The notes: generated by a model not told the origin, from the letters alone. DNA of 64,000 nt from Pseudomonadota bacterium (GCA_026390555.1 JAPLFS010000032.1:1-64000); one strand, 5' to 3'; numbered from the stretch's first letter, positions 1-9,484 are shown. Numbers and translations: made by a program.

Positions 1-1817
1 ACCCGCTTGGCCTCGCCGTCCTCAACTACCGTAGGGGTAAAATCCTCGGCTAATTCAACTGCCGAGTAGCGCCCATCGGTCAGGTCAGCCAAGTATTCAC
101 TGGCAAGTTCAGCCATACGGGGCCGAATCGAAGAGTTCACGAACTTTCTAAAGTCGGTCATAACGCGGTCGCACTCATCAAAGATACGAACCTGCCTGCG
201 TAGCCGCTCAACCTCACCGCTGCGCTCATCGAATCGCACGATTTCAGCCCTTGTACGTTGCAGCATCGCCTCGTGCGTGTTCACCTCGCCCTCAAGGCGA
301 ACACGTTGCAAACGCTGCACCTCTAACAAGCGTTGCGATACATCGTGCGCGCCTTTCTCCTTTAGATATCCCTCTTCAGAGAAGCGCATAGCCACAAGAT
401 TCTCCTGGGCCCGCGCAAGGCTCTCTTCAACTAAGGTAAGATCTACCTTGATAGCCGACTGCTCCCTGCTTAGATCTTCACGCCGTGCTTGAAGTTGTTG
501 GCAGAGATTAAGCTCATGCAGCTTGGCATCTAGATGCTGAATTGATAGTTCAAGCTCACTACGCTCACGAACTAACCTCTCAAGCTCCGCGGGTCGTACT
601 ACCTTTTCACTAACCAGGGTATCTAGCTCTTTAACTCTGCGCATGAGCTCACGCTCTTCAGCTGCAAAGTGCGCCTGAACCTGCTCAAATGACTCCCCCA
701 GCGCTTGCCCACAGGTTGGACAATCCCCCCCGGCTTCAAGCGCCTCTGCTTTCTTTACCCGCTTGGCGAGCTGCTCAATCTGCCCTGTAACCGCATCACG
801 TGCCGCCTCAGCTTTAGAGAGGCTACCGCGCCATATTAGCTCTATATCACGGGCTGCTTCTGTTAGCTGTGTAAGCGCCTGGCGCTTTTCAAAGCTTCTG
901 AGCTTTACAGTAGCAAGGGACTCCTCAAGATCTAGCCCCCCTGTAAGGGGCTTAAGCTCGCGTGCCAACTGCTCTTCGGCCAGAGCGCACGCATCGCTTA
1001 AGGCACGCAGGCGCTTCTCGCGCTCCTCGCGCCGCACCGTCAGGGCCTGTAGCCCCTCTCTTGATTTTAGAAACTTAGCGCGCAGATCATCATGCTTTAC
1101 CATGCGCTCACGCAAAGTTGCGAACTCCTGCTCAATTCTTTGAAGCGCTGCGGCAACCTCATCGTGCTTAGATCTAATAGCCAGTAGGCACTCCTGCTCA
1201 GTAGAGCTTCGTTGCTCAAGCTCCTGACGGATGCCAAGACTCGCCTCGTAGCCTGTTAGTACAGCACGCTTATCTTTTCTATCTGCCCTTAAGAGATCCT
1301 GCATTACCTCGAGGCGATCGTATCCCATCATGCGCAAAATAAACTTCTCTCGCTCTGTAGCGCCCTTCTTTCCACTTAGAAACTCAAGCCCCTTCTGCTC
1401 CGTGCAATAAGTTGAGATAAATTCATCGTACGACATTCCAACTATCGTTGCGATTTTCAGGGAGACCTCCCTATTGCCTGACGTCACCGGCGTTGACTCG
1501 CCCCCCACATATAGCAGCGCATCAGAGAGGGTACGCTCAATTCGAAAGAGAACACCCTCATGCTCTAGGGTTAGCTCAACGCGCGGCTCCTGTTCCCTCT
1601 TTCCCCTGCCACCCTTAGTTGGAGCAAAACGTGTTCGTACATCCTCGATGCGCCCCCTAAGAGCACGTGAGCCAAAGATTGCAAACCCTATCGCTTCAAC
1701 TATGGTGCTCTTTCCAGCTCCGTTAGGCCCAATAACGCCGATTAGCCCGTCCGGAAACGAGATAAAACTCTCTGTATGCTGTCGAAAGAGGTGCAACGAT
1801 AGGCTACGAAGCTTCAT
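1..1817 (-). CDS. sbcC: SbcC exonuclease subunit, SMC-like ATPase (partial, 3' end outside window)
   Basis: SbcC is the large ATPase subunit of the SbcCD (bacterial Mre11-Rad50) nuclease, which opens DNA hairpins and processes double-strand ends. The reverse strand reads open from an ATG at 1817 to the left edge, about 605 codons. A Walker A motif GPNGAGKST lies at residues 30-38. It is followed by long charged, Glu/Arg-rich coiled-coil sequence, interrupted by a zinc-hook CPTC at residues 366-369, where two SbcC molecules join. After the hook the second coiled coil returns; the ABC signature and Walker B half lies partly or wholly outside the window. The start overlaps the 3' end of sbcD by 14 bp, so the two are translationally coupled. 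Identity is secure because of the Walker A, coiled-coil and zinc-hook order next to sbcD. Confidence 0.93.
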   Translation of the reverse strand, partial: MKLRSLSLHLFRQHTESFISFPDGLIGVIGPNGAGKSTIVEAIGFAIFGSRALRGRIEDVRTRFAPTKGGRGKREQEPRVELTLEHEGVLFRIERTLSDALLYVGGESTPVTSGNREVSLKIATIVGMSYDEFISTYCTEQKGLEFLSGKKGATEREKFILRMMGYDRLEVMQDLLRADRKDKRAVLTGYEASLGIRQELEQRSSTEQECLLAIRSKHDEVAAALQRIEQEFATLRERMVKHDDLRAKFLKSREGLQALTVRREEREKRLRALSDACALAEEQLARELKPLTGGLDLEESLATVKLRSFEKRQALTQLTEAARDIELIWRGSLSKAEAARDAVTGQIEQLAKRVKKAEALEAGGDCPTCGQALGESFEQVQAHFAAEERELMRRVKELDTLVSEKVVRPAELERLVRERSELELSIQHLDAKLHELNLCQQLQARREDLSREQSAIKVDLTLVEESLARAQENLVAMRFSEEGYLKEKGAHDVSQRLLEVQRLQRVRLEGEVNTHEAMLQRTRAEIVRFDERSGEVERLRRQVRIFDECDRVMTDFRKFVNSSIRPRMAELASEYLADLTDGRYSAVELAEDFTPTVVEDGEAKR

Positions 1818-2979
1818 ATTTCGCCTCAACCTTTGAGAGATAGCTCCCTAACACCTCTGAGATCTCATCCGAAGAGACCCCGGGAACCGCACAGCTCTTA
1901 CTGAACTCAATTAACTGCTCCTTAAGCAGCCCCTTGCCAGGCTTACCTAACCGTTCAAGATCGGGTCGCACGGTTGAAAAAACTATATCAAGGGTTAGGT
2001 TAAGCGCCTTGGCGCGCAGTGCCCGGATCTCCCTATGATCGAGATTTCTATAGGTCTCACGCGACACGTTGTGAATAGCAAGACGCACTATCTTACCATC
2101 AAGCCCACCCGCCATACTGGCAGAGAGATCGGCTATCCTTGTGCTAAGCGCCTGCGGTTCAAGATCCGTAGCATCGATAGGGGGCAATACAACCACCTCG
2201 CGTGGTGAGGTTAGTGGATGAAATGTGCGCTTGGCTCCGGGGAGCCGAACTTCAAGAAAACCTTTGAGCTCGCTGGACTCGCCCCAGATATTAGCGGAGG
2301 TGTGCTCAATTGAGCCCGAGTACGCGGCGTTAAGACCAACCGCACGTTGAATATGCACATGCCCTAGTGCGATATAGTCCCACTCATGTGGGGAGAGCGC
2401 CTTGAGCTCAAGCTCTGCGCCACCAAAGTCGCTTATCCATTTTTCATTGACCTGTGCATGCACAACCAGCACGTTATGATTAAAGCGATCATCTGCCCGT
2501 AATTCGAGCTTGTCGCGCCCTATAATAGCGGCGTGCGGAAGACAGGTTACAGCGAGGCTCTGCTCCTTAAAGGTAAAGGTCTCAAGTGTAGCATCTGCTA
2601 CATAAACCCCATCTATCTCGCTAAAGAGTTGCAGCACCGAGCCGGTATCAGCCCGCTTCGGGGTTTCGTGGTTACCACCAACGATAACAACCGGCCTGCC
2701 GCTCTCTTTTGCGAGGCGACGTAGCTGCCTAAAGCAAAACGTAACAACCGTATTAGATGGACGGACCGCATGAAATAGATCGCCAGCTATAATGGTAACA
2801 TCTGGCTTCAGGGAGATTATACGGGTAATCGCCTCCTGAAAGGCTACGTTAACGTCAGCCTCACGTTGGTTAATCCCCCCCTTGGAGAGCCTATTATAGC
2901 GGCGATACCCGAGGTGCACATCGGCCAGGTGGCAGATACGCAGGGAGGGCTTTATAGGCAGGGGTGGAGGGGAAACCAT
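1804..2979 (-). CDS. sbcD: SbcD exonuclease subunit, Mre11-type nuclease
   Basis: Nuclease subunit of SbcCD. The calcineurin-like phosphoesterase motifs are visible in order: DVH (D20, H22), GDLFH near residue 66, GGNHE and, further on, GHVHI, which together hold the two metal ions. At 391 aa it has the usual family length, including the C-terminal capping and SbcC-binding part. The N-terminus has a short Pro-rich extension before the first beta strand, so a later start is possible but no better one is seen. It is the first gene of an sbcD-sbcC pair, with the 14-bp overlap typical of this operon. The region upstream (2980-3112) holds one end of the dispersed repeat family. Confidence 0.93.
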   Translation of the reverse strand: MVSPPPLPIKPSLRICHLADVHLGYRRYNRLSKGGINQREADVNVAFQEAITRIISLKPDVTIIAGDLFHAVRPSNTVVTFCFRQLRRLAKESGRPVVIVGGNHETPKRADTGSVLQLFSEIDGVYVADATLETFTFKEQSLAVTCLPHAAIIGRDKLELRADDRFNHNVLVVHAQVNEKWISDFGGAELELKALSPHEWDYIALGHVHIQRAVGLNAAYSGSIEHTSANIWGESSELKGFLEVRLPGAKRTFHPLTSPREVVVLPPIDATDLEPQALSTRIADLSASMAGGLDGKIVRLAIHNVSRETYRNLDHREIRALRAKALNLTLDIVFSTVRPDLERLGKPGKGLLKEQLIEFSKSCAVPGVSSDEISEVLGSYLSKVEAKYEAS

Positions 2980-3016
2980 AGTGCAAAGATCTACCCCAGC
3001 GGACTACTAACTTCAA

Positions 3017-3035
3017 TTGGTAACTAGTCAGCATA
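3017..3035 (+). repeat. Orphan end of dispersed palindromic repeat
   Basis: The 19-mer TTGGTAACTAGTCAGCATA recurs exactly, in inverse orientation, at 50873-50891. It resembles the GTAACTATTCACC ends of the repeat family described at 15.7, 50.7 and 61.9 kb. It lies between sbcD and the next gene. Confidence 0.5.
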
Positions 3036-3112
3036 ACGGGTACCTATCAACCTCCTCTACACCCTGGTCTAGAGATTGCACTCGGCAGAGACAATCAACA
3101 CCTTGAGAACCT

Positions 3113-3676
3113 GTGTTGCTAAAAATAGCAAGGAGATCAAATACTTTGCAGATATCATCAAAAGGTTTCCAAGGCACAGATACGCAGCTTTTGCAGAGCG
3201 GCGCACATATCTTACCTAAAGGGTGCGTACTGCTTGGGGTTTTAAAGTCAATTGAAAATGAGCTGCGCAAACGTGAGATGCTCGGAATTAGCGGGCAACC
3301 TACTACACCGCTTTGGTTTCTGGCGGAAACAGAAAGAAATATATTCCTGTGGAGAAGCGGCAAAAGCCTTGATGATCAACGTAATTACTCGTTTTGGATT
3401 AACGTTCCAGCTTTAATAAAAAAACGGCGCCACCAGCTTAAAAAACCTCAGGGTCTAAACCCATTTACTAACCCGCTCTGGGGTATAGCTGCGTTTGAAT
3501 ATAAGTTAGTCGATCAGGAGCGGGATTACCTCGACTCATTCGAGGATCTTGCGGACTCTGTGCTCAAGCACGCAGAGGCACTCAGCGTCGCAAGTGAAAC
3601 TATCCGGAGCGAGGTTGCCCCAGGGAGCCTACAGAGGCCCCCTGTAGTGCTTCCAAGCGTGTTAATTGCTAGATGA
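3113..3676 (+). CDS. Hypothetical protein
   Basis: I do not recognise this 187-residue protein. It is soluble, rich in Lys, Leu and Arg, with no signal peptide or membrane segment. The middle (WRSGKSLDDQRNYSFWINVPALIKKRRHQ) and the acidic helical part (YLDSFEDLADSVLKHAEAL) look like folded protein. The first codon is GTG; a TTG at 3146 sits 10 nt after an AGGAG and may be the true start. It overlaps the extended reading frame of the following acyl-CoA dehydrogenase only if that gene started upstream of 3726, so the two genes are probably separate and co-directional. No function is proposed. Confidence 0.5.
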   Translation: MLLKIARRSNTLQISSKGFQGTDTQLLQSGAHILPKGCVLLGVLKSIENELRKREMLGISGQPTTPLWFLAETERNIFLWRSGKSLDDQRNYSFWINVPALIKKRRHQLKKPQGLNPFTNPLWGIAAFEYKLVDQERDYLDSFEDLADSVLKHAEALSVASETIRSEVAPGSLQRPPVVLPSVLIAR

Positions 3677-3725
3677 CAATCTTCTGCTATTCACCCTGAG
3701 ATACAAGAGGTATTATCTAGATACT

Positions 3726-4883
3726 ATGACCATACAAAGCCCCGATCCCCTTATTATTGAAACCATCGAGCGTGTCTGCCGCGCTGAGATCCATAAGTAT
3801 CAAGATGAGCGCTTCTATAATACCGTACCGCGCCCCCTCTTTCGGGCCTTTGGCGATGCGGGGCTAGCGGGCCTCTCAGTTCCAGAGAGCTACGGCGGCA
3901 TCTCAGCCTCTGCAACTACCTGTGCGGCCGCGTTTGAGACGATCTCTCGCTACGATCTGGGGCCTGCTATCTTCCTCTCAGTTCATACGATGGTGTCTAG
4001 GCTTATTACAGGTCACGGTACACTACAGCAGAAACAGGAGCTGCTGCCCAAGATCGCTGCGGGCGAGCTGCTGTGCGCATTCGCCCTAACTGAACCGCAC
4101 GCCGGGTCAGATTCACAGGCCCTTACGACCACAGCAACTAGGAATGGGGACTCCTACCTCCTAACTGGAAGCAAATGCTACATCTCAAGCGCTGGATTTG
4201 CTGACCTATATATCGTTTGTGCAAAGACCGCCGATACTGCAGGCTCCGGCATCTCTGCCTTTATAGTGCCTAGCTCAACACCTGGGCTAACGATCGGCAA
4301 CCCAGAGAGGAAGATGGGGGGTGAGCTTTCACCGATCGCTTCCCTCTTTTTTGATCAAGCGCCCCTGCCGGCCTCCGCTCTCTTGGGCCCCCTGCACCAC
4401 GGCTTTAAGGTCGCCCTCTCTGGTCTAACAAGTGGGCGAGTCAATATCGCAGCGTGCGCAAACGGACTATCTGCCGCAGCGATCGAAAGCGCGCTCAAGC
4501 ACCTCAATACGCGTCAACAGTTCGGGCACCCCCTAGCTGACTTTCAGGGGCTACAGTTTATGGTGGCCGATATGTATGTAAAACTTGAGGCGGCAAGGCT
4601 CCTCACACTTAAAGCAGCCGAGGATCTTGATGCTACGCATACTGCAGGGGTTAATAATAAGCTTAATACTAAGCTCTCTGCCTCTGTCGCTAAATGTTTT
4701 GCTACCGACACTGCAATGGCTATCACGACCGATGCGGTGCAGTTGCTTGGGGGTGCGGGCTACCTCAAGGATTATGCGGTTGAACGCTATATGCGTGAGG
4801 CCAAGATGCTGCAGATAGTTGAGGGCACGAACCAGATTCAGCGTATGATTATCGCACAAGAGATCCTGGCCGACACAAATTAA
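3726..4883 (+). CDS. Acyl-CoA dehydrogenase
   Basis: FAD-dependent acyl-CoA dehydrogenase, catalysing alpha-beta dehydrogenation of acyl-CoA thioesters in fatty-acid or branched-chain acid breakdown, with electrons passing to ETF. The three family domains are present: an N-terminal helical part with GLAGLSVPESYGG, the central beta domain with ALTEPHAGSDSQA, and the C-terminal helical domain. The family signature QLLGGAGYLKDY is followed by QIVEGTNQIQR, whose Glu is the catalytic base in short/medium-chain enzymes. Its 385 aa is typical. I chose the ATG at 3726 because the upstream in-frame extension does not match the family. No ETF or thiolase gene is nearby, so the substrate cannot be told from context. 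Confidence 0.9.
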   Translation: MTIQSPDPLIIETIERVCRAEIHKYQDERFYNTVPRPLFRAFGDAGLAGLSVPESYGGISASATTCAAAFETISRYDLGPAIFLSVHTMVSRLITGHGTLQQKQELLPKIAAGELLCAFALTEPHAGSDSQALTTTATRNGDSYLLTGSKCYISSAGFADLYIVCAKTADTAGSGISAFIVPSSTPGLTIGNPERKMGGELSPIASLFFDQAPLPASALLGPLHHGFKVALSGLTSGRVNIAACANGLSAAAIESALKHLNTRQQFGHPLADFQGLQFMVADMYVKLEAARLLTLKAAEDLDATHTAGVNNKLNTKLSASVAKCFATDTAMAITTDAVQLLGGAGYLKDYAVERYMREAKMLQIVEGTNQIQRMIIAQEILADTN

Positions 4884-4897
4884 AAGGTGCGCCTACA

Positions 4898-6304
4898 TTA
4901 GCATGAGGTGCTATTAACGCACTGATTGGCAGTTATCGGGCCGAAGCAAACTCCACCAAAGTTCATATAAATAGTGGCGCTACCGGTGTTGCGACGTGCC
5001 TTATCTGCCACTGCAACTCCATTGAGCGGAGTGCTAATTCCACAACCGATGCCGGCATAGTAACGCGCCTCCCAACCGGCGCCCCTTGCATAGAGCCCAA
5101 GCGAGGCCAGCACGTTGCCCTCGGTATCGATAGCCTTAACGCATGATGGGAACGGTCCCCGTGCGCCCTCCTTGAGGATCACTCCTATAGTGTTACGCCT
5201 AATATCTGAGAAGTGTGCGGAGCCGATAGTTTTATAGATATGTCCACCTGGCCAGGCAACGATCTGGGAGCACTGCGAAATAGACCCTCCTGAATTGTCT
5301 CCATTATCTCCGGAGCCATCATCTGGCGGGGTCGGAGTTGGGGTCGTCCCTACCGTATTTAGATTTATCTCATCAACTGCCACACCACCCAAAAATTCAT
5401 CCTCTCGCACCTCGGCTGAAATTGGATTAAATATCCCACTCTCCTTTGCGCCCTGAAAGGCTAGCTCGTAGCCATTCCCTTCGATAAAATCCCCCACTAC
5501 GACCTCACCGCTACCCTCAAAATTGGTAGAGGAGATTAAGCTCCCCGCCAGAGAGAATACCTTGAGCGTGGTGTTCTTGCCCTTACTTACCTGGAACCCC
5601 AATAGATCGGCGCCGGACTCCTGACGAATCGGAATGGCGCGCGGCCTAACTCCGGTTGAAGCGAATTTCGGCATCCTGGTAAACTGTCGCACCTCGCCCG
5701 TTACGAGGTTCTTCATCCGAGCGATTGAGCGATTACCGCTACCCTTTCTCATCACACCGATCCAGTCCGTAACCTCTTGATCGATACGCGCAAAAAACAC
5801 CCTATCACCGGTCCGACCAAAGGTAACAGTTTCGGGTGTGCTAGCAGCGTTACTAAAGAGATCATACGAGATCTCCCAAACCGCCTTGCCCGCTGTTAGC
5901 CGCACAACTACGGCATCGGTTGCACCATCACCGTTAAAATCACCCCCTGCTATGGCCAGATCTCCGCTCTTACCGAATGTTCGTTCGATCGTGGCTCCTG
6001 AAGCCTCGATTATGGTCCATGTAAGCGTATTGTCGGCGGTATTGCTTGTGACCGTCCCGATCTGAGTTGCGCTACCATGCCACTGCCCCATAATAACGTG
6101 ACTGCCCGAGCTTCCAAGAGAGCCTAACTCCTCACTCTCCCCTGTGGAGGAGAGCTTGGCGGTCCATGTCAAACTCTTGTCATCCTCTATCGTTATCTTT
6201 GTTAGATCGGATCTTCCGTCTCCATCAAAGTCGGTTGGAACCTGGGCCTCAAGTACGGAAACAAAGGCGAGGCAAGTGATTGCGATAACGATACATTTAT
6301 TCAT
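4898..6304 (-). CDS. Secreted FG-GAP/VCBS-type protein with Cys-containing C-terminal domain
   Basis: Exported protein of unknown role. A signal peptide (MNKCIVIAITCLAFVSVLEA) is followed at once by TDFDGDGRSDLT, an FG-GAP/VCBS calcium-binding blade motif, and a second blade with GGDFNGDGATDAVV, so the first about 330 residues probably form a beta-propeller-like fold. A Thr/Pro and Asp/Gly/Asn-rich linker (PTPTPPDDGSGDNGDNSGG) leads to a C-terminal domain of about 125 residues with several cysteines and a final CVNSTSC, probably disulfide-bonded. TTG, GTG and ATG starts cluster at 6313-6304; I chose the ATG at 6304. It is transcribed divergently from the repeat protein at 6501, and the two may share regulation. 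Similar architectures serve in adhesion or as surface proteins; that is inference. Confidence 0.75.
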   Translation of the reverse strand: MNKCIVIAITCLAFVSVLEAQVPTDFDGDGRSDLTKITIEDDKSLTWTAKLSSTGESEELGSLGSSGSHVIMGQWHGSATQIGTVTSNTADNTLTWTIIEASGATIERTFGKSGDLAIAGGDFNGDGATDAVVVRLTAGKAVWEISYDLFSNAASTPETVTFGRTGDRVFFARIDQEVTDWIGVMRKGSGNRSIARMKNLVTGEVRQFTRMPKFASTGVRPRAIPIRQESGADLLGFQVSKGKNTTLKVFSLAGSLISSTNFEGSGEVVVGDFIEGNGYELAFQGAKESGIFNPISAEVREDEFLGGVAVDEINLNTVGTTPTPTPPDDGSGDNGDNSGGSISQCSQIVAWPGGHIYKTIGSAHFSDIRRNTIGVILKEGARGPFPSCVKAIDTEGNVLASLGLYARGAGWEARYYAGIGCGISTPLNGVAVADKARRNTGSATIYMNFGGVCFGPITANQCVNSTSC

Positions 6305-6500
6305 AACCACCAAGATTCCAGACGTTAATTGGATCAGGATATTAGCACCGGATTAAGGCCTGACGAAGTTAAAGATCGCCCGGTTTGCGATTACCTCTGA
6401 ATCCTAGGGTGTTAACCTTCAAGGGTTATGCCAAAGGCCGGCCCCCATATTTTATGTGAGATACTATTAAGTTCTAAGAATCTCTGCCGATGTTCATTTT
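6305..6500. other. Divergent intergenic region
   Basis: Promoter region shared by two divergently transcribed secreted-protein genes. I see no repeat-family copy and no clear operator; the AT-rich stretch near 6450-6500 could hold promoters for either gene. Confidence 0.3.
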
Positions 6501-8963
6501 ATGCAAAATAATGAGCTTTTGAGGATCATTACAAAACATGCGACACTCCTAGGGGCGCTGTTTCTACTTCAAATATCAGCTGCCATGGCTCAAGCTGGGT
6601 GTCCAACCACTAGGTGCCGACCAAATCCAATTCCTGGAAATGGTGGCTGGCCGATGATGCATAGCGAGTTTAATGGCTGCCCTAGCAGCCATCCCGTTAA
6701 TGCGGGACCTCTAAATTTTGGACATGGGCAGGCCTTTTTTCACGTAACGCTCTCTGCAGACTATAATATTATAGGACCAGTGCCCTGCTTTGGTAGAACA
6801 GACCTCCCATTCTGTTCCGACCCGGGTAAGAGTGGTTTTATATACGCTACGGATCTAGCTGGTGAACGAATCACCGATGCAGAAGCAGGAACAGCGTCGT
6901 TACGCATCTGCTGCAATGGTGTTATCATGACTGGCAATACCTGCCCGGCCCCACCCCAAGCGCCTGCACCACCACCACCTGCAGCACCGGCACCTGCAGC
7001 ACCTGCACCACCACCACCACCTGCAGCATGTGCAGACGGCTCGGATAATGACGGTGATGGCCTAATAGACATGTCAGACCCAGGTTGCTCCTCGCCGCAG
7101 GACAATAACGAAGGTGATGGCACATCCCAGTGTCAGGACCGTTCAGATAACGACGGTGATGGCCTAATAGATCTGCTCGACCCAGGTTGCTCTTCGCCGC
7201 AGGACAATAACGAAAGCGATGGCACCTCACAGTGTCAGGACCGTTCAGATAACGACGGTGATGGCCTAATAGATCTGCTCGACCCGGGCTGTTCCTCACC
7301 ACAGGACAATAACGAAAGCGATGGCACCTCTCAGTGTCAGGACCGTTCAGATAACGACGGTGATGGCCTAATAGATCTGCTCGACCCAGGTTGCTCTTCG
7401 CCGCAGGACAATAACGAAAGCGATGGCACCTCCCAGTGTCAGGACCGTTCAGATAACGACGGGGATGGCCTAATAGACATGTCAGACCCAGGTTGCTCCT
7501 CGCCGCAGGACAATAACGAAAGCGATGGCACATCCCAGTGTCAGGACCGTTCAGATAACGACGGTGATGGCCTAATAGATCTGCTCGACCCAGGTTGCTC
7601 TTCGCCGCAAGACAATAACGAAAGCGATGGCACCTCACAGTGTCAGGATACCTTAGATAACGATAACGATGGAGCTATAGATTTTCCGAATGACTTTAGT
7701 TGCACCAGCAGGCAGGACAACGATGAGACTAATATCAAATCGCAGTGCCAGGATGGCCTTGATAACGATACCGACGGCCTAATAGATCTTGTTGATCCTG
7801 GCTGCTCTAACGCTCAGGACAACAACGAGAGCGACGAGCCAACACAGATTACAACAGCGGTCGAATGCGTATTTAACAATCAGGACGGAACAAAAACCGC
7901 CTACTTTAGCTACACCAACACTACCCAATCTGAGATTACGGTAGTTGCTAATAGTAACGGTTCTACCGTTAATAATTTTATATCAACCGGTGGAATCCCG
8001 GCTATTAGCGACTCCAAGCTTACCCTCTTTAAACGGGGCACTGTGAAGGGCGCTGCAAACGCTACCTACCGCGGCGATGCAATAGCTTGGATATTGCGCC
8101 CACCTGGAGCTGCTTTATTAATAACAACAACAAAGGCAGACTCTCCAACCTGCCAGCCAGTTGAGCCTAAATTTAACTGCCAGGGCCTAAAGACAGGTGG
8201 TATTTTGCGGATTAAGGTCGGATACAGTAATCCAAACCCATTTGAGGTTAGCCTCCCAATAGGTGTACTAAACCGCTTCAGTCCTGGCCCTGCCGATCTG
8301 GGACAACCTAACAAACTCTTTGCCGGACTGAACCAGGGCGCCTTTGAGGTAAACCTGAGTCCAGACGTAGCAAGTATACCGGACCCTCTAACATGGAACC
8401 TAAACGGTAGCTCCGTCGCCCTCACTACACAGGTACCAGTGTGTACAGGGGAATGTATAGACGCTCCGATTGGAAGTATTAGAGGAGAGCTCAACCAGAT
8501 CGCGATAAAGCTCGGAGCTTTAACCAAAAAAGCTGCTGCCGTACTCGCTGCTGCCGCAACCAATGATGTGAATAAAATCACTAAAAAGGACACGCGATCG
8601 GCAAAAAGCAAGATCCAGTCGGCTGAGAATAACTTTGACGATGCGGAACGATCCGCCATTAAAGCTGATAAATTCATAGAAATCGTACAGACGCTTTTAC
8701 TTGAGTTCCCAGAGGTATCAAAGAGCTGTCCTGAGGCGCTGCGATTTTGCAAGACCGTAGATAGGCAGCCTACCATAGCTGCGCTCCAGAAGTTATACGG
8801 AGATACGCGCAACGCCATAAAACGTATCATGGCCAGAGCAAACTTTAGAAAGAACGGCGAAACATCGCGTAATGACCCCTTGGTTATTAAGGCCAAACAA
8901 CTAGAAGCATCGGGGCTTGCCGAGTTGGCCAAGATTCCCCGCTTTGCCGAAGATTGCAAGTAG
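6501..8963 (+). CDS. Secreted protein with eight Asp/Cys-rich tandem repeats
   Basis: Large exported protein of 820 aa, function unknown. It has a signal peptide ending near AMAQA, a Cys-containing N-terminal domain (to about residue 145), an Ala/Pro-rich linker, then eight repeats of 34-35 residues. Each repeat contains DNDGDGLID, an EF-hand/thrombospondin type 3-like calcium loop, DPGC and QDNNE, with two Cys per unit. A beta-rich region follows (about 450-650), then a Lys/Ala-rich helical C-terminus with four Cys. The repeats probably form a calcium-stiffened, disulfide-linked stalk between head and tail domains. Similar DNDGDGxxD..DPGC repeats occur in deltaproteobacterial surface proteins. 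Nearly identical DNA in the repeats suggests recent expansion. There is no obvious sorting signal at the C-terminus. Confidence 0.75.
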   Translation: MQNNELLRIITKHATLLGALFLLQISAAMAQAGCPTTRCRPNPIPGNGGWPMMHSEFNGCPSSHPVNAGPLNFGHGQAFFHVTLSADYNIIGPVPCFGRTDLPFCSDPGKSGFIYATDLAGERITDAEAGTASLRICCNGVIMTGNTCPAPPQAPAPPPPAAPAPAAPAPPPPPAACADGSDNDGDGLIDMSDPGCSSPQDNNEGDGTSQCQDRSDNDGDGLIDLLDPGCSSPQDNNESDGTSQCQDRSDNDGDGLIDLLDPGCSSPQDNNESDGTSQCQDRSDNDGDGLIDLLDPGCSSPQDNNESDGTSQCQDRSDNDGDGLIDMSDPGCSSPQDNNESDGTSQCQDRSDNDGDGLIDLLDPGCSSPQDNNESDGTSQCQDTLDNDNDGAIDFPNDFSCTSRQDNDETNIKSQCQDGLDNDTDGLIDLVDPGCSNAQDNNESDEPTQITTAVECVFNNQDGTKTAYFSYTNTTQSEITVVANSNGSTVNNFISTGGIPAISDSKLTLFKRGTVKGAANATYRGDAIAWILRPPGAALLITTTKADSPTCQPVEPKFNCQGLKTGGILRIKVGYSNPNPFEVSLPIGVLNRFSPGPADLGQPNKLFAGLNQGAFEVNLSPDVASIPDPLTWNLNGSSVALTTQVPVCTGECIDAPIGSIRGELNQIAIKLGALTKKAAAVLAAAATNDVNKITKKDTRSAKSKIQSAENNFDDAERSAIKADKFIEIVQTLLLEFPEVSKSCPEALRFCKTVDRQPTIAALQKLYGDTRNAIKRIMARANFRKNGETSRNDPLVIKAKQLEASGLAELAKIPRFAEDCK
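7029..7850 (+). repeat. Tandem 102-bp coding repeats (8 units)
   Basis: Units begin at 7029, 7131, 7233, 7335, 7437, 7539, 7641 and 7746, each at a Cys codon. The spacing is 102 bp except the seventh unit, which is 105 bp. Units 2-6 are nearly identical at DNA level, while units 7 and 8 are clearly diverged. Every unit keeps the reading frame. Confidence 0.9.
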
Positions 8964-9119
8964 CCTGGGGAGTTGTTCCAGGTACCGATCTGTTCGAGTC
9001 TGTATATTTTAGGTGCAAATATCGGCAATCATAATCTCTACAGATAGTACTGATTAACCGTACCACAAAAAGATTACCTATACAGAGCGGTACTGATCTA
9101 CTACTGTCTGTTCAACGCT
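8964..9119. other. Intergenic region with weak hairpin
   Basis: A short hairpin with arms CCTGG (8964-8968) and CCAGG (8978-8982) directly follows the stop codon, without a T-tract. The octamer GTACTGAT occurs twice further on. No clear terminator or promoter. Confidence 0.25.
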
Positions 9120-9377
9120 ATGGTGCACGAGCCGGAAGATACATCAATCGTCCAAAATACATTTACTACCAAAGCTAGCGAACAACGCTACCTTCTGAAC
9201 GTAGTGGATGCTTGCTTTGAGATGTTCTCAGCCAGGGAGCTACGCAATCCTGGATTAATACTTCCGGAGCTACTTAGCGCATTCCCTGAATTCTCAGAAC
9301 AGGATCTTTTAAAAGCCGTGGCACTTGCTCTCTCCTGGAAACGCCTCTTACGAGCCGCTGGTAGGCCGATCCACTAG
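9120..9377 (+). CDS. Small hypothetical protein
   Basis: An 85-residue acidic-to-neutral soluble protein, not recognised. It appears mostly helical (EQRYLLNVVDACFEMFSARELRNPGLILPELL) and has no signal peptide. It starts at an ATG without a strong Shine-Dalgarno. It lies co-directionally ahead of the HDOD gene, 164 bp away. It could be a chance reading frame, although there is no competing gene on either strand and its composition is protein-like. Confidence 0.4.
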   Translation: MVHEPEDTSIVQNTFTTKASEQRYLLNVVDACFEMFSARELRNPGLILPELLSAFPEFSEQDLLKAVALALSWKRLLRAAGRPIH

Positions 9378-9484
9378 CCCCTAGCAACTTGGATCCTCGC
9401 GCCGTTAAATAACCGCCATTATTCAAGTATTTAAAGTTCCAGTTACTGGCATTAAAGTTATTTCTATTACTATCCGATTATACA

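Noticed and set aside
3028-3363. Minus-strand frame of 111 codons opposite the hypothetical gene at 3113
   Set aside because: It is low in conserved-looking features and opposite the longer plus-strand frame; neither is certain, but the plus-strand frame has a ribosome binding site.
6925-7638. Long open frame on the minus strand across the repeat region (about 237 codons)
   Set aside because: It is the antisense shadow of the 102-bp in-frame repeats of the secreted protein gene; repetition keeps a second frame open. It has no ribosome binding site or protein-like composition.
7029-7850. CRISPR-like regular repeats
   Set aside because: Units are contiguous with no unique spacers and stay in one coding frame, so this is a protein repeat.
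8066-9028. A 320-codon open frame on the minus strand
   Set aside because: It lies opposite the C-terminal part of the exported repeat protein, whose frame continues with its signal peptide and domains. No known motif is present in the antisense frame.
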